A DNA stretch of 5,606 nucleotides from Akkermansiaceae bacterium (GCA_025457805.1 JALOTR010000231.1:1-5606), one strand, 5' to 3'. Shown: positions 1 through 5,539, counted from the stretch's first letter. Notes: a model not told the origin generated them from the sequence alone. A program made the numbers and translations.

Positions 1-3000
1 GCGCCGTGGTTTCCTTTCTCGATCTCACCACCAACACCGAGATCCGCCATTCGCGCCGCGATTTCGATAACTCGGAAAGCCCCAGCGCCCTCACCTATAC
101 CCCGCTCGGAGATACCCTGCTGGTCGCCCTTCAAGGAAACAACCAGATCTCCGGCATCGATGCCCTGAACCTCGCCCCGCTCGTCGAAGGCGACACGCCC
201 GGATCCACACTCACCTCGCCCGCCGTAGTCACTCTCGAACTCAGCACCGGCCTCGCCCCGCAAGGCCTGCTCGTCGATAGCGCGTCCGGCCGCCTCTTCA
301 GCCAGGATTTCATGGGACGCTCCGTCACGGTTCGCAATGCCGCCCCGCTCCTCGTTGAAAACCGCAGCACGCTCCCACTGATCGCCACCACCCCCACTGT
401 CGCCACCGAACCGCTCGCCGCCAATGTTCTGTTAGGAAAACAGATTTTCTACAATGCCGCCGACCCGCGCATGAGCGCCGATAGTTATATCAGTTGTGCT
501 TCCTGCCACATCGATGGCGGACACGATGGGCGCGTGTGGGATTTCACCGGTCGCGGCGAAGGCCTGCGCCGCACCACCGACCTCCGTGGCCGCAGCGGCA
601 TGGGCCACGGCGCGGTGCATTGGTCGGGAAATTTCGATGAAATCCAGGACTTCGAGCACGACATCCGCGGCCCCTTCGGCGGCACCGGATTCCTTGATCT
701 CACGCCCCAGCAATTCACCTCCCGCCACCCATCGCCCGCCAGCGGAAAATCCGGCCTCAGCGCCGATCTCGACGCACTGGCAGCCTACGTCACTTCCCTT
801 GATCCCAGCCACACCCCTCGCAGCCCTTCCCGCCAATCAAACGGCACCTTCACCGCCGCCGCCCTCCGCGGTCAGACGGTCTTCCAATCGCAAAATTGCA
901 GCTCCTGCCACAGTGGACCCGCCCTCACCAACAGCGCGCTCACCCAGGTCGGCACCCTCTCCGCCATCAGCGGCCAGCGCCTTGGCTCCGTTCTAACAGG
1001 CATCGACACACCCACCCTCCACGGCCTCCACGCCACCCGCTCCTACCTCCATCATGGCCAAGTCGAGACACTCGCCGATGTCTTCTCCTACACCGGCGGC
1101 ACCCTGTTCCCCGCAGTCTCCGCGCAATTTCTCACCACCATCAACCCCAACGCCGTCGGCCCCTTCCTCGACAACCCTGCCGAGGGCGGCGGCGGTTACT
1201 ATCGCGGCCCCTTCGGTGGTTCCTCCGCCTTCATCGGGGAGGAAAACGGAGCCGCCACCCCGCCAGGAGTGCGTTTCCAGAATGTCGATGGCGGCCCTGC
1301 TGGCGGCCCGGCGCGCCTGACCCTCCGCTACATTCGCCAATACAACAACGGCACCGCCCTCCTCCGCATCAATGGCGTCCAGCAAACCCTCAACGTCCTC
1401 CGCCAATTTCCCGACAACTCGTGGCAAACCAGCGGCTGGCGCTCGATCACTGTGGAAACCACCCTCAACCCCGGACCCGTCAACACCATCGAAGTCCTCC
1501 GTGGAAATGGTGACCTCATCCTCAATACTCTCCTCGTTTCCAATTCCACCCATCTCGCCCAAGCCCAGCCTCACCGCCTCGTCCAGAGCCTGACCACTGG
1601 CGACCGCGACGACCTGCTCGCCTATCTCCGCCAGCTCGACGGCCGCGATGCCACTGGCACCCCACTCCCACCGCCCGCCGCACCTGCCCCGCAACCGCCC
1701 GGCATCGTCAGCGCACCCGGCGATATCACCCTCGCCACCGGAAATCCGCTCAGCCTCACCGTCGCAGTCAGCGGCAGTGGCCCATTCAACTTCCAATGGC
1801 ATCGCGGGACCACCCCGGTCGGATCGAATAGCCCCACCCTCGAAATTTCCTCTGTCCAGCCCGCCGACTCCGGGTCCTACACCGTCACCATCACCAATGC
1901 GGTGAATCAAATCACCACGCCGCCCGCCCAAGTCACCGTCAATCCCGCCCTCGCCATTACTACGTCCGCCCTGCCGGTCGCGAAACAAGGCCGCGCCTAT
2001 CAGACCACCCTCAGCGCCATCGGCGGCATTTCAGCCCGCACTTGGGACCTCGTTGCCGGTGTCCTTCCACCTGGACTCAGCTTCTCCGCCGCAGGCCAAC
2101 TCAGCGGCACTCCCACCGCCCCGGCCATCGCCCATCTCACCTTCCGTGTGACCGACAACTCCGGCTCCGCCACCCGGACTCTCACTCTCAGCGTCCCGCA
2201 AATCGGCGGTTTCGTGGCAGATCCCGACCTCGTTCTTCACTACACCTTCGATGAAGCCGCTGGCACCCGCATTTGGGACGCCGCGCCCGCCGGAAACAAC
2301 CACGCCACCGATGTTCCCGCCGCCCACTGGGTTTCGGATGGTCGTTTTGGCTCCGCCTACGGTCCCGCCAATGCCGCCCAGACGCTCAACCGCTTCTTCC
2401 CCGCCAACCAGGCCGACCTCGACTTCGACCCGCGCGGCGAACCTTACACCATCTCCCTCTGGGTCCGCACTGCTGCCACCGGCGGCTACAACACCATCCT
2501 CGGCAAAGACAACGGCGTTTCCCCCAACAACGCCCAATACCGGCTCTGGATGATCAACAGCCCGAACTCCCTCCAAGCAATCAATGGCAACCAATACAGC
2601 GGCACCTTCAATGTCTCCGCCCACCCCCTCAACAACGGCCAGTGGCACCTCGTCACCCTCGTCAACTACCTCGACGGCAGCACCTGGCGCAGCCGCATTT
2701 ATTACAACGACGGCAGCAGCTTCAGCCAGTTCAACACCGGCACCGGCGGTCGCCAGCCCGGCCTCCTCCGCATCGGCGATACCACGCTCGGCGGCAATTC
2801 CTGGCAGGGCCAGATCGACGACCTCCGCATCTACCGCCGCGCCCTCACCCAGCCGGAAATCGCCGCCCTCTACAACCCGCCGCCCCTCCAAACCTACGAC
2901 ACCTGGCTCGCCGCCCTTGCCAATCCCCCGGCCACCCACCAACGCGGCCTGCTCGACGACCCCGATGCCGATGGTCTCGCCAACCTGCTCGAATACGCCC

Positions 3001-3257
3001 TCGGCTCCCACCCCAACAACCCCGCCAGCCACATCGCACCCAGCCTCACCAAATCGCCCACCAACCTCAGCCTCAGCTACCCCCGCCTGCGCGCCGATCT
3101 CCTCTACCAGGTCGAAACCTCCACCGACCTCCAAAGCTGGACCACCATCGGCGTCCTCCAGGACAGCACCACCCCCCTCGGCCAACCCGCCACCGCCACC
3201 CTCCCCATCACCCCCGAAACCGAAAAATCCTTCCTCCGCCTCCGCGTCACCGAGTGA
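1..3257 (+). CDS. Di-heme cytochrome c peroxidase-like multidomain secreted protein (5' partial)
   Basis: The reading frame is open at the left edge, so the GTG at position 6 is probably internal and a signal peptide would lie upstream. Residues are counted from that GTG (1083 aa visible). Residues 1-115 look like the last blades of a YVTN/NHL-type beta-propeller. A cytochrome c peroxidase/MauG-like module follows, with heme motifs CASCH at 164-168 and CSSCH at 298-302 and the family signature TPTLHGLHATRSYLHHG at 335-351. A CBM6/35-like beta-sandwich (about 394-512) interrupts the second cytochrome domain, whose final helix (DDLLAYLRQLDG) follows at 535-546. Next come an Ig-like domain (563-646, W598, DSGSYT, no cysteine pair), a putative-Ig He_PIG-type domain (649-730), a LamG/concanavalin-like domain (740-957, ending WQGQIDDLRIYRRAL) and a TSP3-like tail (DDPDADGLANLLEYALG, 984-1000). 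It is probably exported, redox-active and surface or periplasmic, with carbohydrate binding likely. Substrate is unknown. Domain calls are from motif recognition. Confidence 0.88.
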   Translation, partial: AVVSFLDLTTNTEIRHSRRDFDNSESPSALTYTPLGDTLLVALQGNNQISGIDALNLAPLVEGDTPGSTLTSPAVVTLELSTGLAPQGLLVDSASGRLFSQDFMGRSVTVRNAAPLLVENRSTLPLIATTPTVATEPLAANVLLGKQIFYNAADPRMSADSYISCASCHIDGGHDGRVWDFTGRGEGLRRTTDLRGRSGMGHGAVHWSGNFDEIQDFEHDIRGPFGGTGFLDLTPQQFTSRHPSPASGKSGLSADLDALAAYVTSLDPSHTPRSPSRQSNGTFTAAALRGQTVFQSQNCSSCHSGPALTNSALTQVGTLSAISGQRLGSVLTGIDTPTLHGLHATRSYLHHGQVETLADVFSYTGGTLFPAVSAQFLTTINPNAVGPFLDNPAEGGGGYYRGPFGGSSAFIGEENGAATPPGVRFQNVDGGPAGGPARLTLRYIRQYNNGTALLRINGVQQTLNVLRQFPDNSWQTSGWRSITVETTLNPGPVNTIEVLRGNGDLILNTLLVSNSTHLAQAQPHRLVQSLTTGDRDDLLAYLRQLDGRDATGTPLPPPAAPAPQPPGIVSAPGDITLATGNPLSLTVAVSGSGPFNFQWHRGTTPVGSNSPTLEISSVQPADSGSYTVTITNAVNQITTPPAQVTVNPALAITTSALPVAKQGRAYQTTLSAIGGISARTWDLVAGVLPPGLSFSAAGQLSGTPTAPAIAHLTFRVTDNSGSATRTLTLSVPQIGGFVADPDLVLHYTFDEAAGTRIWDAAPAGNNHATDVPAAHWVSDGRFGSAYGPANAAQTLNRFFPANQADLDFDPRGEPYTISLWVRTAATGGYNTILGKDNGVSPNNAQYRLWMINSPNSLQAINGNQYSGTFNVSAHPLNNGQWHLVTLVNYLDGSTWRSRIYYNDGSSFSQFNTGTGGRQPGLLRIGDTTLGGNSWQGQIDDLRIYRRALTQPEIAALYNPPPLQTYDTWLAALANPPATHQRGLLDDPDADGLANLLEYALGSHPNNPASHIAPSLTKSPTNLSLSYPRLRADLLYQVETSTDLQSWTTIGVLQDSTTPLGQPATATLPITPETEKSFLRLRVTE
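495..509 (+). other. Heme c attachment motif CASCH (N-terminal heme)
   Basis: Codons TGT GCT TCC TGC CAC encode a CxxCH motif that binds heme c covalently through the two cysteines, with the histidine as axial ligand. The following residues (IDGGHDGRVWDFTGRGEGLR) match the first cytochrome domain of peroxidase/MauG-like proteins. Confidence 0.85.
897..911 (+). other. Heme c attachment motif CSSCH (C-terminal heme)
   Basis: Codons TGC AGC TCC TGC CAC form the second CxxCH motif, 134 residues after the first, a spacing compatible with di-heme peroxidases. It is preceded by the usual helix (LRGQTVFQSQN). Confidence 0.85.
1185..1541 (+). other. CBM6/35-like domain inserted within the second cytochrome c domain
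   Basis: Residues about 394-512 read GVRFQNVDGG...GGPARLTLRY...GTALLRINGV...W..SGWRSITVETTLNPG.VNTIEVLRGNGDL, a jelly-roll pattern typical of carbohydrate-binding modules of the CBM6/CBM35 type. It lies after the YLHHGQVETLADVF signature and before the final cytochrome helix, so it is an insertion rather than an appended domain. Ligand residues cannot be assigned with certainty. Confidence 0.6.
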
Positions 3258-3280
3258 TGCCCGTCATGAGCCACCACCCT

Positions 3281-3320
3281 GTAGCGGCGAGTCTGCGACC
3301 GCCGCACTTCACCCTGCGGC
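3281..3320. repeat. Overlapping GC-rich hairpins, REP-like
   Basis: Just after the stop of the cytochrome gene, GCGGCG (3284-3289) pairs with CGCCGC (3300-3305) across a 10-base loop. The downstream arm also overlaps GCCGCA (3301-3306), which pairs with TGCGGC (3315-3320) across 8 bases, so two alternative stems are possible. There is no T-tract, so it is not a canonical intrinsic terminator, although it could slow or end transcription of the upstream gene. It resembles dispersed palindromic intergenic sequences in related genomes, but that resemblance is only from memory. Confidence 0.4.
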
Positions 3321-3343
3321 AGAGAAGGCCAGCACCAAGCCAA

Positions 3344-3373
3344 TACACATAAAGCCAATCCCATAGCACACGA
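3344..3373 (-). repeat. 30-bp dispersed repeat, copy A
   Basis: This is the first of three related copies in the window, all in one orientation. The shared core on the plus strand is TAYAYATAAAGCCA, and GTAGCACACGA in copy B corresponds to ATAGCACACGA here. Copy A matches copy B (4714-4743) exactly over TAAAGCCA and TAGCACACGA, with scattered transitions between. It lies in the gap between the convergent cytochrome and kinase-like genes. Confidence 0.6.
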
Positions 3374-3424
3374 CAACTGAGCATGAGGAGAATGATTTTT
3401 TTATGTCTCCAGTGATTTGGTGGT

Positions 3425-4120
3425 TCAGGAATTGGTGAGAACGCTTCTGGCTATGTCGTCGAGCCGGACTGGGATGCAGTCGATTGGGATAATCAGTCCG
3501 CTTGGTGTTCTCACCACATTGGCAGGCCGTAAATCGAATACAGCGAGGTCGTCGCGAACGAACGCAAGCGAATCTTTATAGCCGACTGACAAGTGGGCCG
3601 GCAGGGAGCTGAAACCCAGCTCGGCTGTCATCATTTCGATAATTTCCGATTCATCCGCAGGGTCTCCGGGAACATCTGCCTGGCGGGTGATGATGGTGGA
3701 CTGAGTGCGCAGGCCGCCGATTCCTACGAAGGTGATTTGGTCCCGAAAGATTTCGTTCTGAAGATGGAGCCGTTGGAGGTATTCGTGGGGAAGTCCCGGT
3801 TCCAAAGAGGGTGAACCAAATTCAAATGAAACGACATAACCCGCTTGGGAAGGCTTGGTGAATTTCAACCAAGAGGCGTTGGCGGAATCAAAAGTAAGGT
3901 CGTGCTCCCGACCGCCTTCTTTCAGCGCTTGGAGACCTTCGTAGAATCGTCCGCTTTCTTCGGCCCATGCGACAAGGCGGCGGAAGCTTTCGTCGTAAAT
4001 GGACCACTCGTCGATTTCGCCATCCGGTCCACTTGGGCGTAGGCGTCGTCCGAAGTCCTCGATGACTTCGTCGAGCGGGCGGTCGCGATCCGGGTGAGGT
4101 AATCGTTTTGTTTCATCCAA
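3425..4120 (-). CDS. Kinase-like protein, related to polyvalent-protein Ser/Thr/Tyr kinase domains
   Basis: Proposed start TTG at 4120 gives 231 aa; the frame stays open to a GTG at 4234 (269 aa). Numbering here uses the 269-aa form. Kinase-like marks are WLKF with K124 as candidate ATP-binding lysine, helix EYLQRLHLQNEIF (151-163), FDLRPANVV (233-241) with D234 and N239 as catalytic-loop Asp/Asn, and IPID (249-252) with D252 in the place of the DFG aspartate. The pattern 'DLxPxNVxxxxxGxxxPID' recalls kinase domains of phage and mobile-element polyvalent proteins. No signal peptide or membrane segment is visible, so it is probably cytosolic. The shorter start is preferred because the extra N-terminal codons lie in repeat D, which is read in another frame in the kinase relic at 5359-5499. 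Substrate is unknown; a toxin-like role beside TA modules is only a guess. The kinase assignment is tentative. Confidence 0.7.
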   Translation of the reverse strand: MDETKRLPHPDRDRPLDEVIEDFGRRLRPSGPDGEIDEWSIYDESFRRLVAWAEESGRFYEGLQALKEGGREHDLTFDSANASWLKFTKPSQAGYVVSFEFGSPSLEPGLPHEYLQRLHLQNEIFRDQITFVGIGGLRTQSTIITRQADVPGDPADESEIIEMMTAELGFSSLPAHLSVGYKDSLAFVRDDLAVFDLRPANVVRTPSGLIIPIDCIPVRLDDIARSVLTNS

Positions 4121-4139
4121 GTTGGGTGGGATCCTATCC

Positions 4140-4244
4140 TCAATGCAGCCAGAGTTCCAGTGCGAAGTTCTGAGCGAAACTGGAGATTCGCGCGAAATGA
4201 ATTTCGCGGTCCAATTGAAGAACGGCCGAGACACCCACTCCCAT
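4140..4244 (-). pseudogene. Relic of the 3' end of a second kinase-like gene
   Basis: Directly upstream of the kinase-like gene, a minus-strand frame reads MGVGVSAVLQLDREIHFARI and about 14 more residues, then stops at 4140, 19 bases before the TTG start at 4120. LQLDREIHFARI is also encoded at 5359-5499, there in frame with an unmistakable FVRDDIAFFDLR kinase end. It therefore looks like the leftover C-terminus of a tandem kinase-like copy whose front has been lost. The frame stays open further upstream without recognisable kinase sequence. Confidence 0.45.
4185..4222. repeat. 38-bp repeat D, copy 1, with central palindrome
   Basis: This stretch matches 5368-5405 at 37 of 38 positions; the only difference is C at 4191 versus G at 5374. 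It contains the perfect inverted repeat CGCGAAAT-GA-ATTTCGCG (4191-4208). Outside the 38 bases the two loci diverge at once. Confidence 0.85.
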
Positions 4245-4331
4245 CAATTCGGGTAACTGATTCGAGCTCGATGGAGGGTGAAGGCGTCTTCGGATAGGAG
4301 AAAGAGACAGGCGTTGGGTCAAAAATCGGGA

Positions 4332-4359
4332 TTGGAAATACCAAGTGGAGTGGTAAAGT
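4332..4359 (+). promoter_or_regulatory. Putative promoter of TA module 1 (leaderless)
   Basis: TTGGAA (4332-4337), a 16-bp spacer and TAAAGT (4354-4359) resemble sigma-70 -35 and -10 hexamers. The -10 ends 6 bases before the antitoxin ATG, which would place transcription start at the A of ATG (4366). The same geometry precedes the second TA module. GGAG at 4347-4350 is too far from the ATG to act as a normal ribosome site. Confidence 0.45.
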
Positions 4360-4365
4360 CCGCTC

Positions 4366-4605
4366 ATGAGCGAAGCTGTTACTTTTTCACCCGAGCAAAA
4401 ACGGCCGGCACTGCATAAGCTGATTGACGCGTTGCCAGCCGAGGAGCTTGAGCTGGTGGAGCGGGTGCTTGCGCGTTTGGAAATTGACCGGGTATGGAAG
4501 GACGTCCGGCAGGGATTCACCCAGGATTGGGCTGAGGGGAAATTCGTGCGGCTGGATGAGATCATCGGAGAAGTCCGCACCGATCTTGAGAAACGCAGCG
4601 CATGA
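4366..4605 (+). CDS. Antitoxin-like protein of a type II TA module (PIN partner)
   Basis: A 79-aa acidic, largely helical protein. The first half (HKLIDALPAEELELVERVLARLEI) looks like two helices, and the second half (RVWKDVRQGFTQDWAEGKFVRLDEII) would be the toxin-wrapping part. Its last codon and stop overlap the next start as ATGA (4602-4605), the usual translational coupling of an antitoxin to its toxin. The PIN-type start of that next frame is the main support for this role. No specific DNA-binding fold can be named. Its pattern of LPxEEL near the start and W...(A)E.G...LDEI near the end resembles the antitoxin at 4884-5099. With the toxin broken, it may persist as an orphan. Confidence 0.72.
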   Translation: MSEAVTFSPEQKRPALHKLIDALPAEELELVERVLARLEIDRVWKDVRQGFTQDWAEGKFVRLDEIIGEVRTDLEKRSA

Positions 4606-4736
4606 TTGTGGTGCTGGACACCAACGTGGTGATTCAGGCCCTCAACCGGAACCACTACTTCGCGATCATTCTCGAGGATTGGTATGCGGGGCGGTTTCCA
4701 CCGACATCCTTTTTATATATAAAGCCAGGCTCGTAG
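4602..4736 (+). pseudogene. Truncated PIN-domain toxin (VapC-like ribonuclease remnant)
   Basis: ATG at 4602 overlaps the antitoxin stop. The frame gives 44 residues beginning MIVVLDTNVVIQALNRN, the first strand and first acidic metal ligand (D6) of a PIN ribonuclease, then WYAGRF (27-32) before nonsense and a TAG at 4734. The next conserved PIN piece, AVSTDILF, is present at about 4690-4713 but in another frame, so a small indel occurred near 4685-4697. Immediately after it, repeat copy B starts (4714) and the remaining two thirds of a PIN domain (normally 130-140 aa) is absent. The remaining acidic active-site residues are lost, so no nuclease activity is expected. Confidence 0.75.
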
Positions 4737-4743
4737 CACACGA
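4714..4743 (-). repeat. 30-bp dispersed repeat, copy B, at the broken end of the PIN toxin
   Basis: The second copy reads TATATATAAAGCCAGG onward to GTAGCACACGA. It shares TAAAGCCAGGCTYGTAG with copy C and the TAGCACACGA end with copy A. Its left edge coincides with the last recognisable PIN codons. Confidence 0.65.
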
Positions 4744-4849
4744 AATTGATCGGACTTCCTGCCAACCCTGACCATCGCCGCCAAAAACCTCGCCACGGAA
4801 GTGACCAACCACAACGTGCAGCAGGCTAGCTGCGCTACGAAAACCGGTC
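4744..4849. other. Intergenic remnant with no recognised gene
   Basis: Between repeat B and the second TA promoter I recognise no gene. One plus-strand frame reads LTIAAKNLATEVTNHNVQQ, which could be debris of a lost coding sequence, but no family is evident. GCAGGCTAGCTGC (4822-4834) is an imperfect palindrome of no assigned role. Confidence 0.3.
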
Positions 4850-4877
4850 TTGAGATCAGCCCTGGTTTGGGTAATTT
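4850..4877 (+). promoter_or_regulatory. Putative promoter of TA module 2 (leaderless)
   Basis: TTGAGA (4850-4855, one base from TTGACA), a 16-bp spacer and TAATTT (4872-4877) form a sigma-70-like promoter. The -10 ends 6 bases before the ATG at 4884, so transcription would begin at the start codon. No Shine-Dalgarno sequence fits that start. Spacing is identical to the promoter at 4332-4359. Confidence 0.5.
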
Positions 4878-4883
4878 GCTCCC

Positions 4884-5099
4884 ATGAGCACGGTGCAGGA
4901 AATCGAAAAAGCCATTCAACAACTGCCGCGTGAGGAGATTTTCCGTCTTCGGGAGGTGATCCAGCACCGCTTTGATGACGAATGGGATCGGCAGTTTGCG
5001 GACGACGCGGAGTCCGGTTTGCTCGACGAAATCGCGGCTGCCGCATTGGCGGAGCACAGGTCTGGCAAAAGCACTCCCCTTCCGCGGGATGAAAAGTAG
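4884..5099 (+). CDS. Antitoxin of a RelE/ParE-type TA module
   Basis: A 71-aa protein: MSTVQEIEKAIQQLPREEIF opens a helical N-terminus, followed by DDEWDRQFADDAESGLLDEI and the tail AEHRSGKSTPLP. This short acidic layout, with a G-K-S/T-T/R-P-L-P-type end, is common in antitoxins paired with RelE/ParE-like toxins. It overlaps the toxin frame by 11 bases (5089-5099), implying coupled translation. In such pairs the antitoxin neutralises the toxin by wrapping around it and often represses its own promoter. No HTH or ribbon-helix-helix motif stands out by eye. Confidence 0.8.
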   Translation: MSTVQEIEKAIQQLPREEIFRLREVIQHRFDDEWDRQFADDAESGLLDEIAAAALAEHRSGKSTPLPRDEK

Positions 5100-5349
5100 G
5101 GCTGTCGCCAGTTTCTGGGCGGGCTATGATCGCTTGCCCGGCGAAGTCCGGAAACTCGCGGACAAGCAATACCGACTTTGGCTGGAGAACCCTTCTCATC
5201 CGTCGGTTCAGTTCAAAAAGGTCGGACAGTATTGGACGGCCCGAATCACGGATGACTATCGCGCGGTAGGGGTGAGGGATGAGGATACGATAGTCTGGTT
5301 CTGGATCGGGACTCATTCGGGATACGACAAGCTTTTGAAAAGGCGGTAG
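5089..5349 (+). CDS. RelE/ParE superfamily toxin
   Basis: An 86-aa basic protein of normal length for the superfamily. FWAGYDRLPGEVRKLADKQYRLWLENP (9-35) is the N-terminal helical hairpin. The core QFKKVGQYWTARITDDYRAV (41-60) and the end IVWFWIGTHSGYDKLL (68-83) match the beta-sheet pattern 'F..v...yw..Ri...yRa......iiw.wIG.H..Y..ll'. RelE members cut mRNA at the ribosome and ParE members inhibit gyrase; sequence alone does not decide here, though R52, R58 and the WIG.H..Y end resemble RelE/HigB-type proteins. ATG at 5089 lies inside the antitoxin gene with no strong ribosome site, so translation is likely coupled. The frame is intact, so the module may be active. Confidence 0.85.
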   Translation: MKSRAVASFWAGYDRLPGEVRKLADKQYRLWLENPSHPSVQFKKVGQYWTARITDDYRAVGVRDEDTIVWFWIGTHSGYDKLLKRR

Positions 5350-5358
5350 CGCGAGTCG

Positions 5359-5499
5359 GCCTCGGCGGATTCGGGCGAAATGAATTTCGCGGTCCAATTG
5401 AAGAAAGGGCGGAACGTCCTTTCCGCTTGGAAGAGCACGGCGGAGATCAAAGAACGCGATATCGTCGCGGACGAATACACATAAAGCCAGGCTTGTAGA
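5359..5499 (-). pseudogene. Relic of the C-terminal end of a kinase-like gene
   Basis: The minus strand encodes, in one frame of 47 codons, TSLALCVFVRDDIAFFDLR then ALPSGKDVPPF and LQLDREIHFARI. This aligns with DSLAFVRDDLAVFDLRPANVVRTPSG in the intact gene (residues 221-246) and its C-terminus. Differences are two or three extra residues before FVRDD, loss of the catalytic-loop asparagine region (RPANVV reduced to RA) and a shortened PID segment. No matching N-terminal part exists in the window, and the sequence to its right carries repeat C and hairpins, so it is a fragment. Confidence 0.6.
5368..5405. repeat. 38-bp repeat D, copy 2
   Basis: Matches 4185-4222 with a single mismatch and keeps the palindrome GCGAAAT-GA-ATTTCGC (5375-5390). 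In this copy the minus-strand frame LQLDREIHFARI continues from recognisable kinase-like sequence, which suggests the repeat is conserved coding sequence from the 3' end of that gene family. Confidence 0.85.
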
Positions 5500-5505
5500 G
5501 TGCCC
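5476..5505 (-). repeat. 30-bp dispersed repeat, copy C
   Basis: TACACATAAAGCCAGGCTTG then TAG is shared with copies A and B. The last third (after TAG, 5498 on) differs from the CACACGA end of the other copies. Here the repeat overlaps the kinase relic at its SLALCV codons. Confidence 0.6.
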
Positions 5506-5539
5506 TCGGCAGCTGACCTTGGGAGCATTCGGCAGGAGC

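Noticed and set aside
2031..3185. Long antisense and alternative-frame open frames inside the cytochrome gene (e.g. 2031-3185 minus, 2273-3352 plus, 993-1988 minus)
   Set aside because: They are by-products of GC-rich, C-ended codons. Their translations are low-complexity (Pro/Arg/His or Gly/Val/Ala-rich) with no domain, while the 1-3257 frame has clear domains throughout.
3396..3402. Run of seven T as an intrinsic terminator
   Set aside because: No GC-rich stem directly precedes it on the plus strand, and it is on the wrong strand for the kinase-like gene.
4121..4234. N-terminal 38 residues of the long form of the kinase-like protein (from GTG at 4234)
   Set aside because: They are encoded by repeat D in a frame different from the one used by the kinase relic at 5359-5499, so they are probably not genuine protein.
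4850..5057. Minus-strand frame 4713-5057 as a small gene
   Set aside because: It is antisense to the antitoxin, has no recognisable domain and simply ends in repeat B.
3344..5505. Integron cassette array or CRISPR explanation for the spaced repeats
   Set aside because: The three copies are 0.8-1.4 kb apart with genes between, which rules out CRISPR. I found no attC core boxes or integrase. The cassette idea stays unproven.
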